DNA from: Bettongia penicillata ogilbyi | Lineage: Eukaryota > Chordata > Mammalia > Diprotodontia > Potoroidae | Length of the DNA stretch: 64,000 nucleotides | Direction of reading: 5' to 3' | Assembly: GCA_023548195.1 (NCBI GenBank) | Contig: JAJHZJ010000751.1 | Span: 2,298,501 to 2,362,500, forward strand | Shown: piece after piece, positions 11,736 through 23,182 of the stretch | Numbering within the stretch: position 1 is the stretch's first letter | How the letters are laid out: every line of letters begins with the position of its first letter | Notes under the pieces: model-generated | What the model was told of the DNA's origin: nothing | What the model saw: only the letters and a program-made list of their open reading frames with translations | The model's database searches: none | Program-made: the position numbers and the translations under genes

Positions 11736-12200
11736 CACACACATATATACACCATATTGCATATATTATATATATACATACAATATACTGTTCTACAACA
11801 GAAACAACTCAAATTACCTTTGTTAAATTATCTGCTGAGTAACATGTTCAGTGTTGAACAAGGACAGCTATATTGACCTAAACACCGTTATCAAGGAAAC
11901 TAACTTGGAAAGCCCAAAGAAAAGGATTTTTTGCTAATGCTTAGCTTCTCTAATATTCTCCCCATGGGACAAACTGTATACTGCCCTAGAAAATAACAAA
12001 ACCTCACTGCTGAAATTTGAAGTAGTAGGAAAGAAATTCATCTAAGCATCTACATTAAATATACATGCATATGTTGAACTTGAAATTCATCAACAAATAG
12101 GAACCTTTCCATATAAAAAAGGGCATCCACCCTTGAAAAGAAAATGGCTGAAAACAACATATTGCAGTTTTGGATATGTAATTGGACAAGGAGAATATGA
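11736..12200. other. CA/TA-rich tract then unique sequence
   Basis: A CACA/TATA-rich tail at 11736-11785 follows the SINE. The remainder shows no gene or confident repeat. Confidence 0.5.
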
Positions 12201-12202
12201 CA

Positions 12203-12395
12203 AATATGGTAGAGTGGAAAAAATACTGAATGTGGAACCAGTCCTGTGTTAAAATCTTTCCTGTATGGTTACCACCTCTGTTACCTTGGACAAGTCTCTC
12301 TCTCCCACCTCAGTTTCCTTAGTTGTAATATTAAGTTGTTAGAGTTAATAGTTTCTGAATTGCCTTCCAACTCCAAACCTATAACCTCATGATCA
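12203..12395 (+). mobile_element. MIR relic
   Basis: Order 'tggtagagtggaaaaaatac', 'ctgttaccttggacaagtct', 'cctcagtttccttagttgta' and 'gccttccaactccaaaccta' matches a plus-strand MIR. Confidence 0.75.
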
Positions 12396-13155
12396 TGGAT
12401 TTGTCTAAGGCTTTATTGTCAGATAGCTCTTTGAGTATCTCTTTAGTTTGTATAACTTGAGTTAGTGCTAAAAATAGATAATGAACTAAGCCAAAAGTTA
12501 TGCAGCAGGAGGAGATTTGACTGGGTGGTGTTGGGATAACTGAATGTAATTTCATTGATTCCAAGCTGCTCTGTTACAAAAGTCTGCCTTTTTAATACCC
12601 ATATTCTACTGGTGATGTGATATGGCTGAGAATTTCCGAAGGCCATACTCTCAGAAAGTCAAAAATTACAAACAGCCCACAGACAATGAAAAGATACCTG
12701 ACAGGGAAAGGAAGGTCAAAGCACTGATGACAATAATGTCAATAAGGATATTATGGAATGTTGATATGGCAAAGAAAGGAAAAAAAAATCACCCTTGTAG
12801 CAAGAATGAGGGACAAGAGAGGTATCAGATGTGAGAGAAAGAATTTATAGAAAAATATGAGTGAGAATGACACAGAATGAGAAAACATGGTGGCATTATG
12901 AACAGCCATTCACATTGATGGAGTACTTCCATCAATGAAATCCACCAAAGTATCAAGTTAAAATTGGTTTTTCTCTTCTAAATAATTACTGATAGAATTG
13001 ATTTCCTGATATATTCCATCCCATCCATCATTTATCTCTTCCTTACAGCAAAGAAAAACAGCTAAGGAAAATCAGCTGACAGCAATCCTACTTGATAACA
13101 CCTGCAGTCCCCAACTTCTCCACTTTAGCCTTTCACCATTTTTCTTGAGGATGGA
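12396..13155. other. Unique sequence
   Basis: Several 60-70 codon open frames overlap on both strands but none has a recognised domain. No repeat assigned. Confidence 0.45.
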
Positions 13156-13156
13156 G

Positions 13157-13400
13157 ATTGGTCATTATAATCAATCAGACTTTGCTACTTTTTAATATTA
13201 TTTTTGTTCGTAGATTTGTTTGCATTATTGTTGTCATTTGCACATATTATTTTCCTCGTTCTCCTTTTTCATGTTGCATCAGTTCATACAAACTTTATCA
13301 CATTTCTCTGATTTCCTCATGTTTGTCATTTCTTTATGCCTTAGTAGTATTCATTTTCAAACTACAACTGATCCAGGCATCCCCAAATTGAAGCTTTCCT
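13157..13400 (-). mobile_element. L1 3' fragment, antisense
   Basis: The stretch 'tattattttcctcgttctcc' and the following 'catgttgcatcagttcatac' align by eye with 'tattattttcctggtcctgt' and 'catgacatcagttcttcaaa' in the L1 relic at 33.37 kb. Short and decayed. Confidence 0.6.
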
Positions 13401-13970
13401 TGTAGGTAGATCAGATTATTGAGGCCTTATGGCATTCAACAGATTCTGCATAAGTGTATTTAAAACTATTTTGTGCTTTGTTGGAACTTCAACTCTGAAG
13501 GACCAAAGAGAGCAAAGTGGCAATAGCATTCTCTACTGTTCTTTATTGTTTTTAATAATGCATCTGGATAACTATGTGTTCAGTAACATTGCTTTTATCA
13601 TGGGGAATGATACTGTCAGGTATAAGTGGCACAATTATAAATGCTACAGGAGACGAGTTGTTCATTCAGTTAAAAAGCAAGAGTTTTCTTTGTACTTGTC
13701 CTAATGCACCTAGGGCATCTTATTTATGCATCCCATCATTGTATAATTTGGTATGTTGGATCTCTTTCGTTGGGATGAATCCATGGGTCCTTAAAGCTAG
13801 TATCCATAGGATGGAAGTGACATGCATCCATCATATTATTTAAGAAGTCAATTTGCAAATCTCAGTGAAAATTGGGTATTCTCCATTTGAATTTTAGAAA
13901 TTGTGTTAAGTTCGGACTGATATCTCCGGAAATGAGTTATTCACCCAAATGACATCCTGGGTTTATATTT
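13401..13970. other. Unique sequence
   Basis: Two overlapping open frames (about 90 codons each) occur here, but neither has a recognised domain or codon pattern. No gene called. Confidence 0.45.
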
Positions 13971-13974
13971 AGCA

Positions 13975-14195
13975 GGAGCTGAGCTCCATAGTGGCCAGAG
14001 TGCTGGACCAGAAGTCAGGAAGATCTGAGTTCAAATCCTTCTTCAGACATTTAGAACCAGTCTGACCCTGGGCAAGTCATTCAATCCGTCTGCCTCAGGT
14101 TTCTCCTCTTTAAAAATGGGAAAAATAATAGCAACTACCTCTCAGAGTAATATTTATAGAGCACTTTGAATGCCTTGAAGTGCCAAATACATAAA
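13975..14195 (+). mobile_element. CORE/MIR-type SINE
   Basis: Has 'gtggccagagtgctggacca', 'gatctgagttcaaatccttc', 'ccctgggcaagtcattcaat' and the 'gagcactttgaatgccttga' 3' part. It forms an inverted pair with the next element. Confidence 0.85.
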
Positions 14196-14204
14196 TACTC
14201 GGAA

Positions 14205-14445
14205 GGGGAAGGAATAAATATTTATATAGCACCTACTATGTGCCAGACTCTGTGCTAAGGGCTTTTACAAATATTACCTCATTTGATTCTAAGGAGGTAA
14301 ATACTGTTATTCCCAATTTACAATGAGACAGACAGAACTTAAGTGACTTGCCCAGGGTCATGCATCCTGTAAGTGTCTGAGAATGGATTTAAACCTAGGT
14401 CTCCTTGAAGCAGTGTATCCACTGCACCATTAGCTACCTCTGTTT
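14205..14445 (-). mobile_element. CORE/MIR-type SINE, antisense
   Basis: Reverse order: 'tatatagcacctactatgtg', 'cctcatttgattctaaggag', 'gacttgcccagggtcatgca' and 'tccactgcaccattagctac'. Confidence 0.85.
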
Positions 14446-15150
14446 ATTGATTTATTTTTATTATTATTTCCTGGCATGTGGATTTCCAAAGAAATGTATT
14501 TGAAATGAAATCCTTATAAATATGGATAGGATAAAAACATTTAGCCTTACTTAGGTTTCTAAACAATCAGAAAATATACTGTTCTCTGAGTACAATCCTT
14601 ATGTAATTGTGATTATTCAGGGTAAACTATTGCCTTGCACCTTTAAGAAGGAATTTGAATCCTGAGAAAAATGAAGAGGGCTTCCTACACATTGGATATA
14701 CACTTTCTTATGATCACTATATAGTAACTCAGTATCTGAAGAAAAAAGGTTCTAGTCATTATGAAGACATCAACATTCATGTAAACAGTTGGGTAGGTCT
14801 TTGTAGGTAGGATAGTGAAAGTCTGCAAATTTGTTTAACCAAAGATAAAACAAGCCAATTAAATGCCAGTCATTAACAATAATCTCTATTTTTGTAAGAA
14901 ATAACAAATGATAGAAATGCAGCCCAGACAAAAAGGAAACACAACACTCACAGTAGGAAATACTCTTTGTTTTTATTCATTACTGTTTCAGGAAATGACA
15001 TTTACTGAGAAAAATAATAGATCACTTAATGAAATTGTAGAAAAGTCTTTATAATTTCTACAGGGTTGAAGAGATGAGCTAACTCATGACAACTGTAGTT
15101 GGAATCTGGAAATAAGATATTGTATGTTTTTGCCAAGTCTGTTTAGTTTT
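14446..15150. other. Unique sequence
   Basis: AT-rich, no gene and no confident repeat. Confidence 0.5.
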
Positions 15151-15151
15151 T

Positions 15152-15405
15152 TGGTGCTGAGGATATAGCACTAGGCTTGGAATCAAGAAAACTCATCTTT
15201 ATGGGTTCAAATCTGGCCTCAGACGCTTATTAACTATGTGATTCTGGGCAAGTTACTTAACCTATTTGCCTCAGTTTCCTCATCTGTAAAATGAGCTGGA
15301 GAAGGAAATGGCAAACCACTACAGTATCTTTGTTAGGAAAATCCCAAAATGGGGTCATGAAGAGTCAGACATGACTGAAACAGCTCAACAACCGCAACAA
15401 AAAAG
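15152..15405 (+). mobile_element. CORE-type SINE, near full length
   Basis: Runs from 'ggtgctgaggatatagcact' through 'aaatctggcctcagacgctt' and 'atgagctggagaaggaaatg' to 'gtcagacatgactgaaacag' and a CAACAACCGCAACAA tail. Confidence 0.9.
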
Positions 15406-16320
15406 ACGTAGGAAACAAACTTAGAGATTTTGGTTTTTTGGTGGGGAAAAATCTAATATTTTGGATCATTGCTTGGAATTTTCGAGTCACAAAGACATAT
15501 GTACTAGAGATTTTATGGTTTAGCTATGAGTAACTTGTCTAGAAAAAAAGGCATTCCTGATGAAATATAACTGCAACCTATACAACTTATTTCTAAAATA
15601 TTCAAAAAGATAGGAATGCAATTTGAAGCAAGATTTTAGAAAGTCAAACTGCAGACATATCACAAGCACACTCTTGATTAACACCATTTAACAAACTATA
15701 GTTTTTAGTGAAGTCTTAGTAAAAATTCTTTTTTTCTCAAAACTTACTTTGAAGTTTTTAGGCAATTAAAAACATGCCTTTCTTCTTAGTGGGTTTATTG
15801 TGTAACTGGATGTTGGCCTTATCTTTTGGCTTATGGGTAAACAATATGAAGTGGTGAGTTAAGGCCTCTACTCGCTGTGAGGTTGTAACTGGTTTTTTCT
15901 CATCTTTGACTAATTATACTTCAGCAATGAAAACAGAGGCATTATGTAGCTTTTGCTTTCTCTGTGATCATCTAAAACAGAAATGACAACCCAAAGAAGC
16001 ATTGTAAAATGGCTGTTTTGCAATTCTTAATAGAAATAAATGATGTCTAAATTTCCAGTGCATAGTCCAATAACAAAGGTGACTAAACTACTGCCCTGAT
16101 TCCTCATGGTGGTATGATGGTGACTCTGGTTTTTAAAAGGCCATTTCCAGGATTTACCACACTGGAAAGACTTCTTTTATAAGTGTAAAGATCGACTAGA
16201 TAGCTGTAATCTAAGGTCAAGTCAGACTAAATTCAAAAGTGCTCATCAAATATTTGGAATATGGAGATGATACTTTGGGGTATGACCAAGCGCTGAATCC
16301 TGAAGGGACTACAATCTGCA
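15406..16320. other. Unique sequence
   Basis: No repeat or exon recognised. Around 15780-16100 the composition is less monotonous than in the flanking repeats and could hold conserved non-coding DNA, but nothing proves it. Confidence 0.4.
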
Positions 16321-16325
16321 TTGGT

Positions 16326-16350
16326 AGTGTGTGTGTGTGTGTGTGTGTGT
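16326..16350. repeat. (TG)n microsatellite
   Basis: About 12 perfect units directly abutting a reverse RTE-tailed SINE, so it probably grew from that SINE's CA-rich 3' tail. Confidence 0.97.
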
Positions 16351-16530
16351 TCATCCTTCATTGCCAAAGAAGACCATGTCATCAGAGAAATGATGATAAG
16401 ACTTGCACTTGACTTTGTTTTAAGTGAGGAAGGGCTGTGCAGGGCAACAGCCTCCCTTCTCCTCCAGAGCCATCTGAATCCAGTCACCAGATATTCATCA
16501 GGATGCCTGGAGATCCTGGGTAGAGAGTAC
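16351..16530 (-). mobile_element. RTE-tailed SINE, antisense
   Basis: Reverse complement of the body at 11.57-11.73 kb and 53.68-53.86 kb: 'ttcatccttcattgccaaag', 'aagacttgcacttgactttg', 'ccagagccatctgaatccag', 'tattcatcaggatgcctgga'. Confidence 0.9.
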
Positions 16531-16559
16531 CTACATGGACAAAGTTACAGTTGTCTGAG

Positions 16560-17250
16560 GTATTGAATGGATACATTACAGTTGAGAACTATGGTCACTC
16601 TGATTTATGTTTTTGAGACAAACACAAATTGTGCAGTGTTTTTGATGATCCCAAGCTTCTCTCTGGAATCAATACTCAACTTTCTAATATTACTATACTT
16701 CTGATGATGCTATGTGGCTGTGAATCATGGGATACCCATCTCTGAAGAAATTAAGGGCAATGGGAAGATGCATAATGAGCATAGGTGTGATGCAATGCAT
16801 GACCCACAAACAAAGTGGTGTAAAAGACTAGATAAGGGAGATTATGACTAAATGTGGAGGTGGCCCAGTCATGCAGAGAGAACTGGACAGTGTGTTTCAC
16901 TGGTATCTATGCATTGTCAGAGATGAAGAGGAAAGACTAGCATATTACATGGCATGCTTTTGAGGGATCTATAATAAGATATGGACAAAAGTTATGCAGG
17001 TGGAGAAAATGCGGATGGTTTGGGATTTTTCTCCACCCCACTGAGATCACAGATTTGCAGAAGGATGAAAATATATCCTAGGGCTGTAATTTTAAATTCT
17101 CATTCCTCTTTCAAATTTTTGCAAAGGACTCCTACTGTTCCCCCAATTCATCTTCCTACCTCTAGAAGCCTCCTCTTCATCATTCATCCTTCTGACTCTA
17201 TTCATTCTTCTGGGACACCAAATGCTTGACAATGACTACTTTACTGAGAA
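16560..17250 (+). mobile_element. RTE-like LINE relic, C-terminal part
   Basis: Conceptual frames give a 'CGCESWDTHL'-like segment near 16714, matching the '(Y)GCESW' block after the RT domain in RTE-type proteins, then decayed sequence with an 'HRWAGH'-like position near 16860. Frames are heavily broken. Clade assignment is by remembered motif order. Confidence 0.5.
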
Positions 17251-17254
17251 AGAT

Positions 17255-17690
17255 TATTCTATTTAATATTAATAACTAGTCTCAGAGGTCCTTAGCTCCT
17301 TTACACTTTAGCAAGTAGGTTTTTTTTGTAATGTGCCCCCCCGCCCCGAATTGTATACTTTCTGACTGAAATTCTGTTGATAAGGGTCCACCAAATTAGT
17401 TAGGCCAGCCATCATATGCTAGACATTCAGGTCAACATGGATACTTCAATCTAAATCTTTCCAACTTGGTAGAAACTACCAGAGCTTGTGTTTCGTTGGC
17501 CTCGCTCCAGAAACCATGACCACTTCTCAGCTAAGAGAAGGCATGGGAGGAGGACTTCAGTGGATGAAAATGTGTAATGATACTAAAATTATCTTGAATT
17601 TATATCTTGCTTTCAAATTTTTAACACACTTTCATTTGCCATATTCAAGAATACAAAAATGAACCAGATGTTTTATTATGTTACTCCATC
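17255..17690. other. Unique sequence
   Basis: No gene or confident repeat. A short C-rich run lies near 17336-17346. Confidence 0.5.
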
Positions 17691-17935
17691 CATCCTCTCT
17701 ATGATCTATCTATTTATCTATCATCTGTCTCTTTCTCTCTACCTCCTCTACCTCCCTACATCTCTTTCCATCCACCTGTCCATTCATCTGTCTATCTCTA
17801 TGATCTATCTATTGTCTATCTACCTCTTTCTCTTTTCCCCTTCTACCTCTCTATTTGTTCATCCATCTCTATCATGTATTTTTCCTTCATCTATAACCTC
17901 TATTTCTATCTGTCATCTCTATATCTAATTTGCAT
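17690..17935. repeat. Degenerate (TCTA)n/(TCCA)n repeat
   Basis: Interrupted TCTATCTA, CATCTGTC and CTACCTC units. The 89-codon open frame here is a low-complexity shadow. Confidence 0.9.
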
Positions 17936-17939
17936 ATTC

Positions 17940-18296
17940 TGTCACATAAAATGGCATGACAACAGGTGGAAAAGAGGCAAAGGAATTTTTGTTCCTACTT
18001 TTTCCCTCAGTCTAATATTTCTGACTGAATGAAAAGTGCACACATGAATAGATAAATAATAAGATGAAAAGCTATGCTACTTGACTGTTAGGAGTTGAAA
18101 TGCTCTACCAAAGGTAATTGGAAATATAATTTTTCAACTTTGTAAATGGAATCACATATTTAACTTCTGATCCCAGTGATGTTCTGTGGCTATTTTTCCA
18201 TTGTCATTGTGGAGTGTGAGTCCAAAAATGCATTGTGGCACAGCCTAGTGGAGAGTTTTTCTCAAACCTGAAGCATTTTAAAAGGAGACTACTAAA

Positions 18297-18298
<2 letters not shown>
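17940..18298. other. Unique sequence
   Basis: No gene or repeat recognised between the two simple repeats. Confidence 0.5.

Positions 18299-18362
<64 letters not shown>
18299..18362. repeat. (AT)32 perfect microsatellite
   Basis: Sixty-four bases of uninterrupted alternating A and T. Self-complementary, so able to extrude a cruciform, and likely unstable in length. Confidence 0.98.
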
Positions 18363-18364
<2 letters not shown>

Positions 18365-18727
18365 CCATAAATGGGCTCAAACTCTTTGGAAACAAGTTTT
18401 GGAAAGACATGAAAAGCTACATAGAGGTAAGTTTTTTAATCCTTTACAATTGGGCCTGTTTTTTCTCTTGGGTCCTTCTCTCCTGCAGCTGATTTGTATC
18501 ACAAACTCTTTCCAAACTTCAAAAGACTCCAAGTTCAGATCATTTCTCCAGGGGAACACAGACAAGGGGTATTTTTTTTTCCAGTTAGAAATGAAAAAAA
18601 AGTGCAAAATGCTCAGGAAGTGACTCTTCTGTCATCCTAGCTATCTAATAGTTCCTACAATAGCACATTAATGCGTGAATCTAGAATGAATTCCATTTCC
18701 TACTAAGTACAATTGAACAATAGATTT

Positions 18728-18925
18728 GGAGGGACCTTAGAGGTCATGTTGTTATAGAATTTGAGAGCTAAAAGAGAACTCAATGGCTATCTAATCTCCC
18801 TCTTTCATTTTATTGATGAGAAGACTGAGGTCTAGGGATGCTAAATGAATTACCCAGAACTGGCACCATAACAGGGATTTGAACCCAGGTTCTATAAATC
18901 TAAATCAAACCTATTTCTCACCACA
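18728..18925 (-). mobile_element. MIR relic, antisense
   Basis: Order 'gggaccttagaggtcatgtt', 'cattttattgatgagaagac', 'gatttgaacccaggttctat' is the reverse of MIR. Confidence 0.8.
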
Positions 18926-20012
18926 AAGCAGGCTGGGTTTAGAGGTGAGTGGACCTGGGGGAGAGGAGAGGCACATTAGGAAATGGAGGTACTGAAGAGT
19001 GCTCAAGACTCTTCGTCACATTGGAGGTTTTTCTCAACTATTGGAAAATGAGTTTACAGCATTTAGAAAGCTGAGAACATTGTATTCCTAATGAATATAC
19101 ATTTGAGGTGGCATTTCCGTAATTGATGAGGATAAACTCAGTTAGTAGAACTCATTAATTTCTAAATTTTGAATGATTTGCATCGCCAATGACTCTTTCC
19201 TGGCTGAGTAGCTTTCCTGGTAGTACCCTTGCATTAGATTGTCTCTTGAATTTTTAAATTGACTTATTAAAAGAAAAGATTTGAGTGAGAAAAATCATAC
19301 AATTACCAAGCCATCCTTTCCACTTACTATTAAGCTAACAATGTAAGCCTAATATTTAATGTTATTAACAATATCCAAAGTCAAAGGTTTGCGATTAAAT
19401 GAGGGATACAAAAGGATGGCTATATTTAAAACATCATTTAATTTTTTTTTTCTGAAGAATGCAAATCAAAGGCTTGAATAAAGCCCAAGAGGAAATTTTA
19501 TTTAACCATATTTGAATTTCCTTTCAGTTCTATTTAACCCTCAGGTTTTCTTCCTGATAAACTTTTGCCCTAGTTCCTGCTGTGCAGGGAACAATGAAGG
19601 AGCCACCACAGCTCCTGAAAATGTCTAAGTGTGGCTTCCTGAGTCATTATCTTGCAGCCAACATAAGCAGCATGAAAAAGCTCCTTTTTCCCCACTCCCC
19701 CTGGGAAGTCTGAGCAAAGCTTTCCACCTGATGCCTTGTAGAGCGGAAATCAAGATGTTGAAGGCACAAACATGCACATCGTTAATGTGCTGAATGGGGA
19801 AGCACCATTGCCATTGTCAATTAATGGGACTCCTTTATCTGCCTACATCCTTTTCCTACACAGTTTGAGTGAAGTGGCAGAAACTGGGGCTCATGTGGAT
19901 CAGGGAGCTGCTTCTTCCTGGGATAGAGAATCTACCCATTTGGGGAATTCATCTCTGGGGATTTTGTTTGAATGGGAATCTCTCTTTGGATTCTTGAAAG
20001 ACTTGTATTCAC
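18926..20012. other. Unique block, possible conserved non-coding DNA
   Basis: About 1.1 kb without a recognised repeat. The stretch 19560-19900 has mixed composition, a retained CpG at 19742, ATTA/TTAATGG homeodomain-like sites and an 84-codon open frame (19772-20026) that has no recognised domain. Confidence 0.4.
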
Positions 20013-20025
20013 TCACATACTTCTA
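20013..20025. repeat. Target-site duplication, left copy
   Basis: TCACATACTTCTA, identical to 24106-24118. It lies beside the 3' end of the reverse L1/HAL1-like element. Confidence 0.9.
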
Positions 20026-20399
20026 ATATTTATTTATCTATTTTCAGTGTTCCACAATCACTACCATACAATTTAGATTTTTTCTTTCTCTCCTTCCTCC
20101 TCCCTCCCTGAGGTGGCATACAATTCTATATAGATTCTACACATACATTCCTATTAAATACATTTTCACCATAGTCATGTTGCATAGAAGAGTTCAAATG
20201 AATGGGAGAGATCATGTAACAAACCAAAATGTAATACAAAAGAAAGTGATCTCTTACAATCTGCAATTGAATTCCATAGTTCTTTCTCTGGATGTGGAAG
20301 GCATTTTGCCTTAAAAGACCACTGGGAATTTTTAAAGTCCTTGCATTGCAATGAAGTTCTAAGTCTATCAGAAAAAAGTCCTCACACATTGTGGTCATT

Positions 20400-21500
20400 G
20401 CTGTGTACAAAGTTCTCCTGGTTCTGCTCCTTTCGCTCAGCATCAGATCATATAAGGCTTTCCAGGCCTTTCTGAAGTCTTCCTGTTCATCATTTCTTAT
20501 AGTGCAATAGTATTTTATTACAGTCATATACCACAATTTATTCATCCATTCCCCAATTGATGGGTATCCCCTTGATTTCCAATTTTTGGTCACCACAAAG
20601 AGAGATGCTATAAATATTTTTGTACATGTGAGATCCTTTCCCATTTTTATGATCTCTTTGGGATATTATCTTAGAATCAGTATTGCTGGGTCAAAGAGTA
20701 TGCACATTTTTGTAGTCCTTTGGGTACAGTTCCAAATTGCTCTCCGAAATGGTTGGATCAGCTCACAGCTCCACCAACAATGAATTAATGTTCCAACTCT
20801 CCCACATCTTCTCCAACATTTATCATCTTCCTGTTTTGTCATGTTAGCCAATCTGATAAGTGTGATGTGGTATCTCAGAGTTGTTTTGATTTGCATCTCT
20901 CTAATCAATAGTGATTTAGAGTATTTTTTCATATGATTATAGATATCTTTAATTTATTCCTCTGAAAACTGCCTGTTCATATCCTTTGACCATTTATCAA
21001 TTGGGGAATGACTTGTATTCTTGTACATTTAACTCAGTTCTCTATATATTTTAGAAATGAGACCTCTATTACAGACACTAGTTGCACAAATGCTTTCCCA
21101 GTTTTCTGCTTCCCTTTTAATCTTAGCTGCATTGGATTTGGTTGTGCAAAAACTTTTCAGGTAAATGTAATCAAAATTATCCATTTTGCACTTCATAATG
21201 CTTTCTATCCCTTCTTTAGTCGAAAATTCTTCCCTTCTCCATCAATCTGATAAATACACTATTCCTTGCTCCACAAATTTGTTTATAGCATCAATCTTTT
21301 ACCTAGATCATATACCCACTTTATTCTTGTGTACAGTATTAGGCATTGGTCTATGCCTAGTTTCCACCACACTTTTATCCAGTTTTCCCAGAAATTTTTG
21401 TCAAACAGTGGGTTCTTATCCCAGAAGCTGGGGTCCTTGGGTTTATCAAACAGTAGAATCCTAGATACACTTCCTACTGTGTCTCTCTTCCCCTCCACAA
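20400..21500 (-). pseudogene. L1 ORF2 C-terminal remnant
   Basis: Three successive minus-strand frames carry L1 ORF2 C-terminal homology. 21498-21283 has an 'FWENWIKVWWKLGIDQCL' segment. 20932-20666 has 'IREMQIKTTLRYH', then the C-x3-C-x7-H-x4-C-type block 'CWRRCGRVGTLIHCWWSC' and 'FDPAILIL'. 20644 onward has 'GEWMNKLWYM...YYCTIRNDE'. Together these span the cysteine-rich tail of ORF2p. Frameshifts separate the three blocks, so it is non-functional. The 172-codon open frame reaching 20126 runs past the end of the homology into the 3' UTR. Confidence 0.9.
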
Positions 21501-22099
21501 TAGAGTTTTAAGTTTTGACCACCACCTCCCGCAGTCTTACATTGCTTCTTTCAGTCCCTCTCCCTTTCATTCCCCTTTAGTCTTACTACTTCTTCCCTCC
21601 CTTTTAGCCTCCCCCCTTTCTTCCCCCTTCCCCTCCTACTCCCTATAGAGCTAGTTAGATTTATATATTTATATATTTATTTATTATTATTAAATATTTA
21701 TATATTTATTTAAGTTTATTGTTCCCTCCTTGAACCAAATCAGATAAGGGTACCTCTTAAACAATGCTCATCTCCCTCCCCTCTTACCTTCTACTGTAAT
21801 GCAATTTTGTGCCTCTTCCTGTGATGTAATTTACCATTTTCTACTTCTTTCTTTTCATATATCCTGTTACAATCCCTTCTCATGCTTAAATAACATTTTT
21901 GTCATCACATGATTTACCTTATAACCATTCCTTCTATCTCTGTATGTCCCTTTTATATTTCATAATAGATATACAATTCTCAAGAGTAGCAAGTATCATC
22001 TTCCCTTATAAGGGAGGTAAACAGTTTGCCCAAACTGAGTAACAAGTTTTCTTTCCCCCTGTTTACCTTTTTATGCCTTTCTTGAGACCTGCGTTTGAA

Positions 22100-23182
22100 G
22101 ATGGAATTTTCTATTGAGTTTCTAGCATTTTTATCGGGAAGGTCTGGAAATCCCTTATTTCATTGACTGTCCATCTCCTTGCCTGAAATGTTATGCTGAG
22201 CTTTGCTGGGTAATTGATCCTTGATTGTAGTCCCGGCTTCTTTGACTTGTGAAGTATCTTATTCCAATTCCTTTGATCTTTGAATGTAGAAGCTGCACGG
22301 TCCTGTGTGATCCTGACTGTAGTTCCTCAATATTTGAAAGGTTTCTTTCTAGCTGCCTATAGTATTTTCTCCTTTACTTGATAGTTCTGGAATTTGGCAA
22401 CAATATTTCTTGGTGTTTTTAGTTTGGGATTACTTTTGGGAGGTGAACAGTGGATTCTCTTGATGATTATTTTGCCTTTGAATGTAGCACTTCTGGGCAA
22501 TTTTCCTTGATGATTTCTTGGAAGATATTGTCCAGACTTTTTTTCATCATGGATGTCTGGTAGGTCAATAATACTTAAATTTTCTCTCCTGGATATATTT
22601 TTTAGGTCAGTTGTTTTTCCAATTAGATATTTCACATTTTTTTTCTATCTTTTTATTCTTTAGATTCTGTTTGACTGTTTCTTGATGTCTCATAGAGTCA
22701 TTGTTTCTACTTGTCCAATTCTAATTTTCATCAATTGTTTTCCTCAGTTAACTTTTGCATCTCCTTTTCCATCTGTCCAATTATTCCTTTTAAGGAATTA
22801 TTTTCTCCAGTTAGTTTATGTACTTCCTTTTCCATTTGTCCAATTTTCCCAGTTAGGTTTTGTGCTTCCTTTTCCATTTGTCCACTTTTCCCAGTTGAGT
22901 TTTGTGCTTCCTTTCCCATTTGTTCAATTTTCCTTTATAAAGAGCTGCTCTCTTCAGTGAATTCTTTTTTATACTTTTAAAATCATTGGCCATTTTTTCT
23001 TCTATTTCCTTCGTCAGCTGTTCCAGGAGTGCTCTTTGTTCATGTGAGCAGTTCATAGTCCCTTCTGAAGTTTCAGATGGGAGTATAGTCTCAATACTGA
23101 CTTCTTTGGTATTTGTATTTTGGTCCTTGTCCCCATAGAAAGAGTCTATGGTCTTTTCCTTCCTCCTTTGCTTCTTGCTCAT
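22100..23182 (-). pseudogene. L1/HAL1 ORF1 relic
   Basis: The start at 23182 ('MSKKQRRKEKTIDSFYG') gives a lysine-rich N-terminus of 109 codons. A shifted frame (22919-22731) continues with a coiled coil of repeated 'GQMEKEAQNLTGKI' units. Another (22635-22357) carries the RRM-like core with 'RRENLSIIDLP' and 'TPRNIVAKFQNYQVKEKIL'. In L1 this protein forms a trimer through the coiled coil and coats element RNA. Frameshifts break the frame at least twice. A close relative sits at 51291-52214. Confidence 0.88.
22745..22930 (-). repeat. 42-bp tandem repeats in the ORF1 coiled coil
   Basis: About four copies of a 42-base unit (14 residues, two heptads), each with 'ttccttttccatttgtcca' on the plus strand. 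The copy nearest 22745 is interrupted by about 20 extra bases. Confidence 0.85.

Noticed and set aside
11503..11826. 107-codon open frame that recurs at 53628-53873 and, reversed, at 16233-16487
   Set aside because: The recurrence looked like a protein family, but the shared part is the RTE-tailed SINE body. SINEs are non-coding and the frames differ at the ends.
20126..20644. 172-codon minus-strand open frame, the longest in the window
   Set aside because: Its first third is the L1 ORF2 C-terminus and the rest reads through the L1 3' UTR. It lies inside a duplication-flanked L1/HAL1-like insertion and is not a host gene.
22682..22980. Repeat-rich plus-strand open frames with a 14-residue period
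   Set aside because: They are the antisense of the ORF1 coiled-coil repeats.
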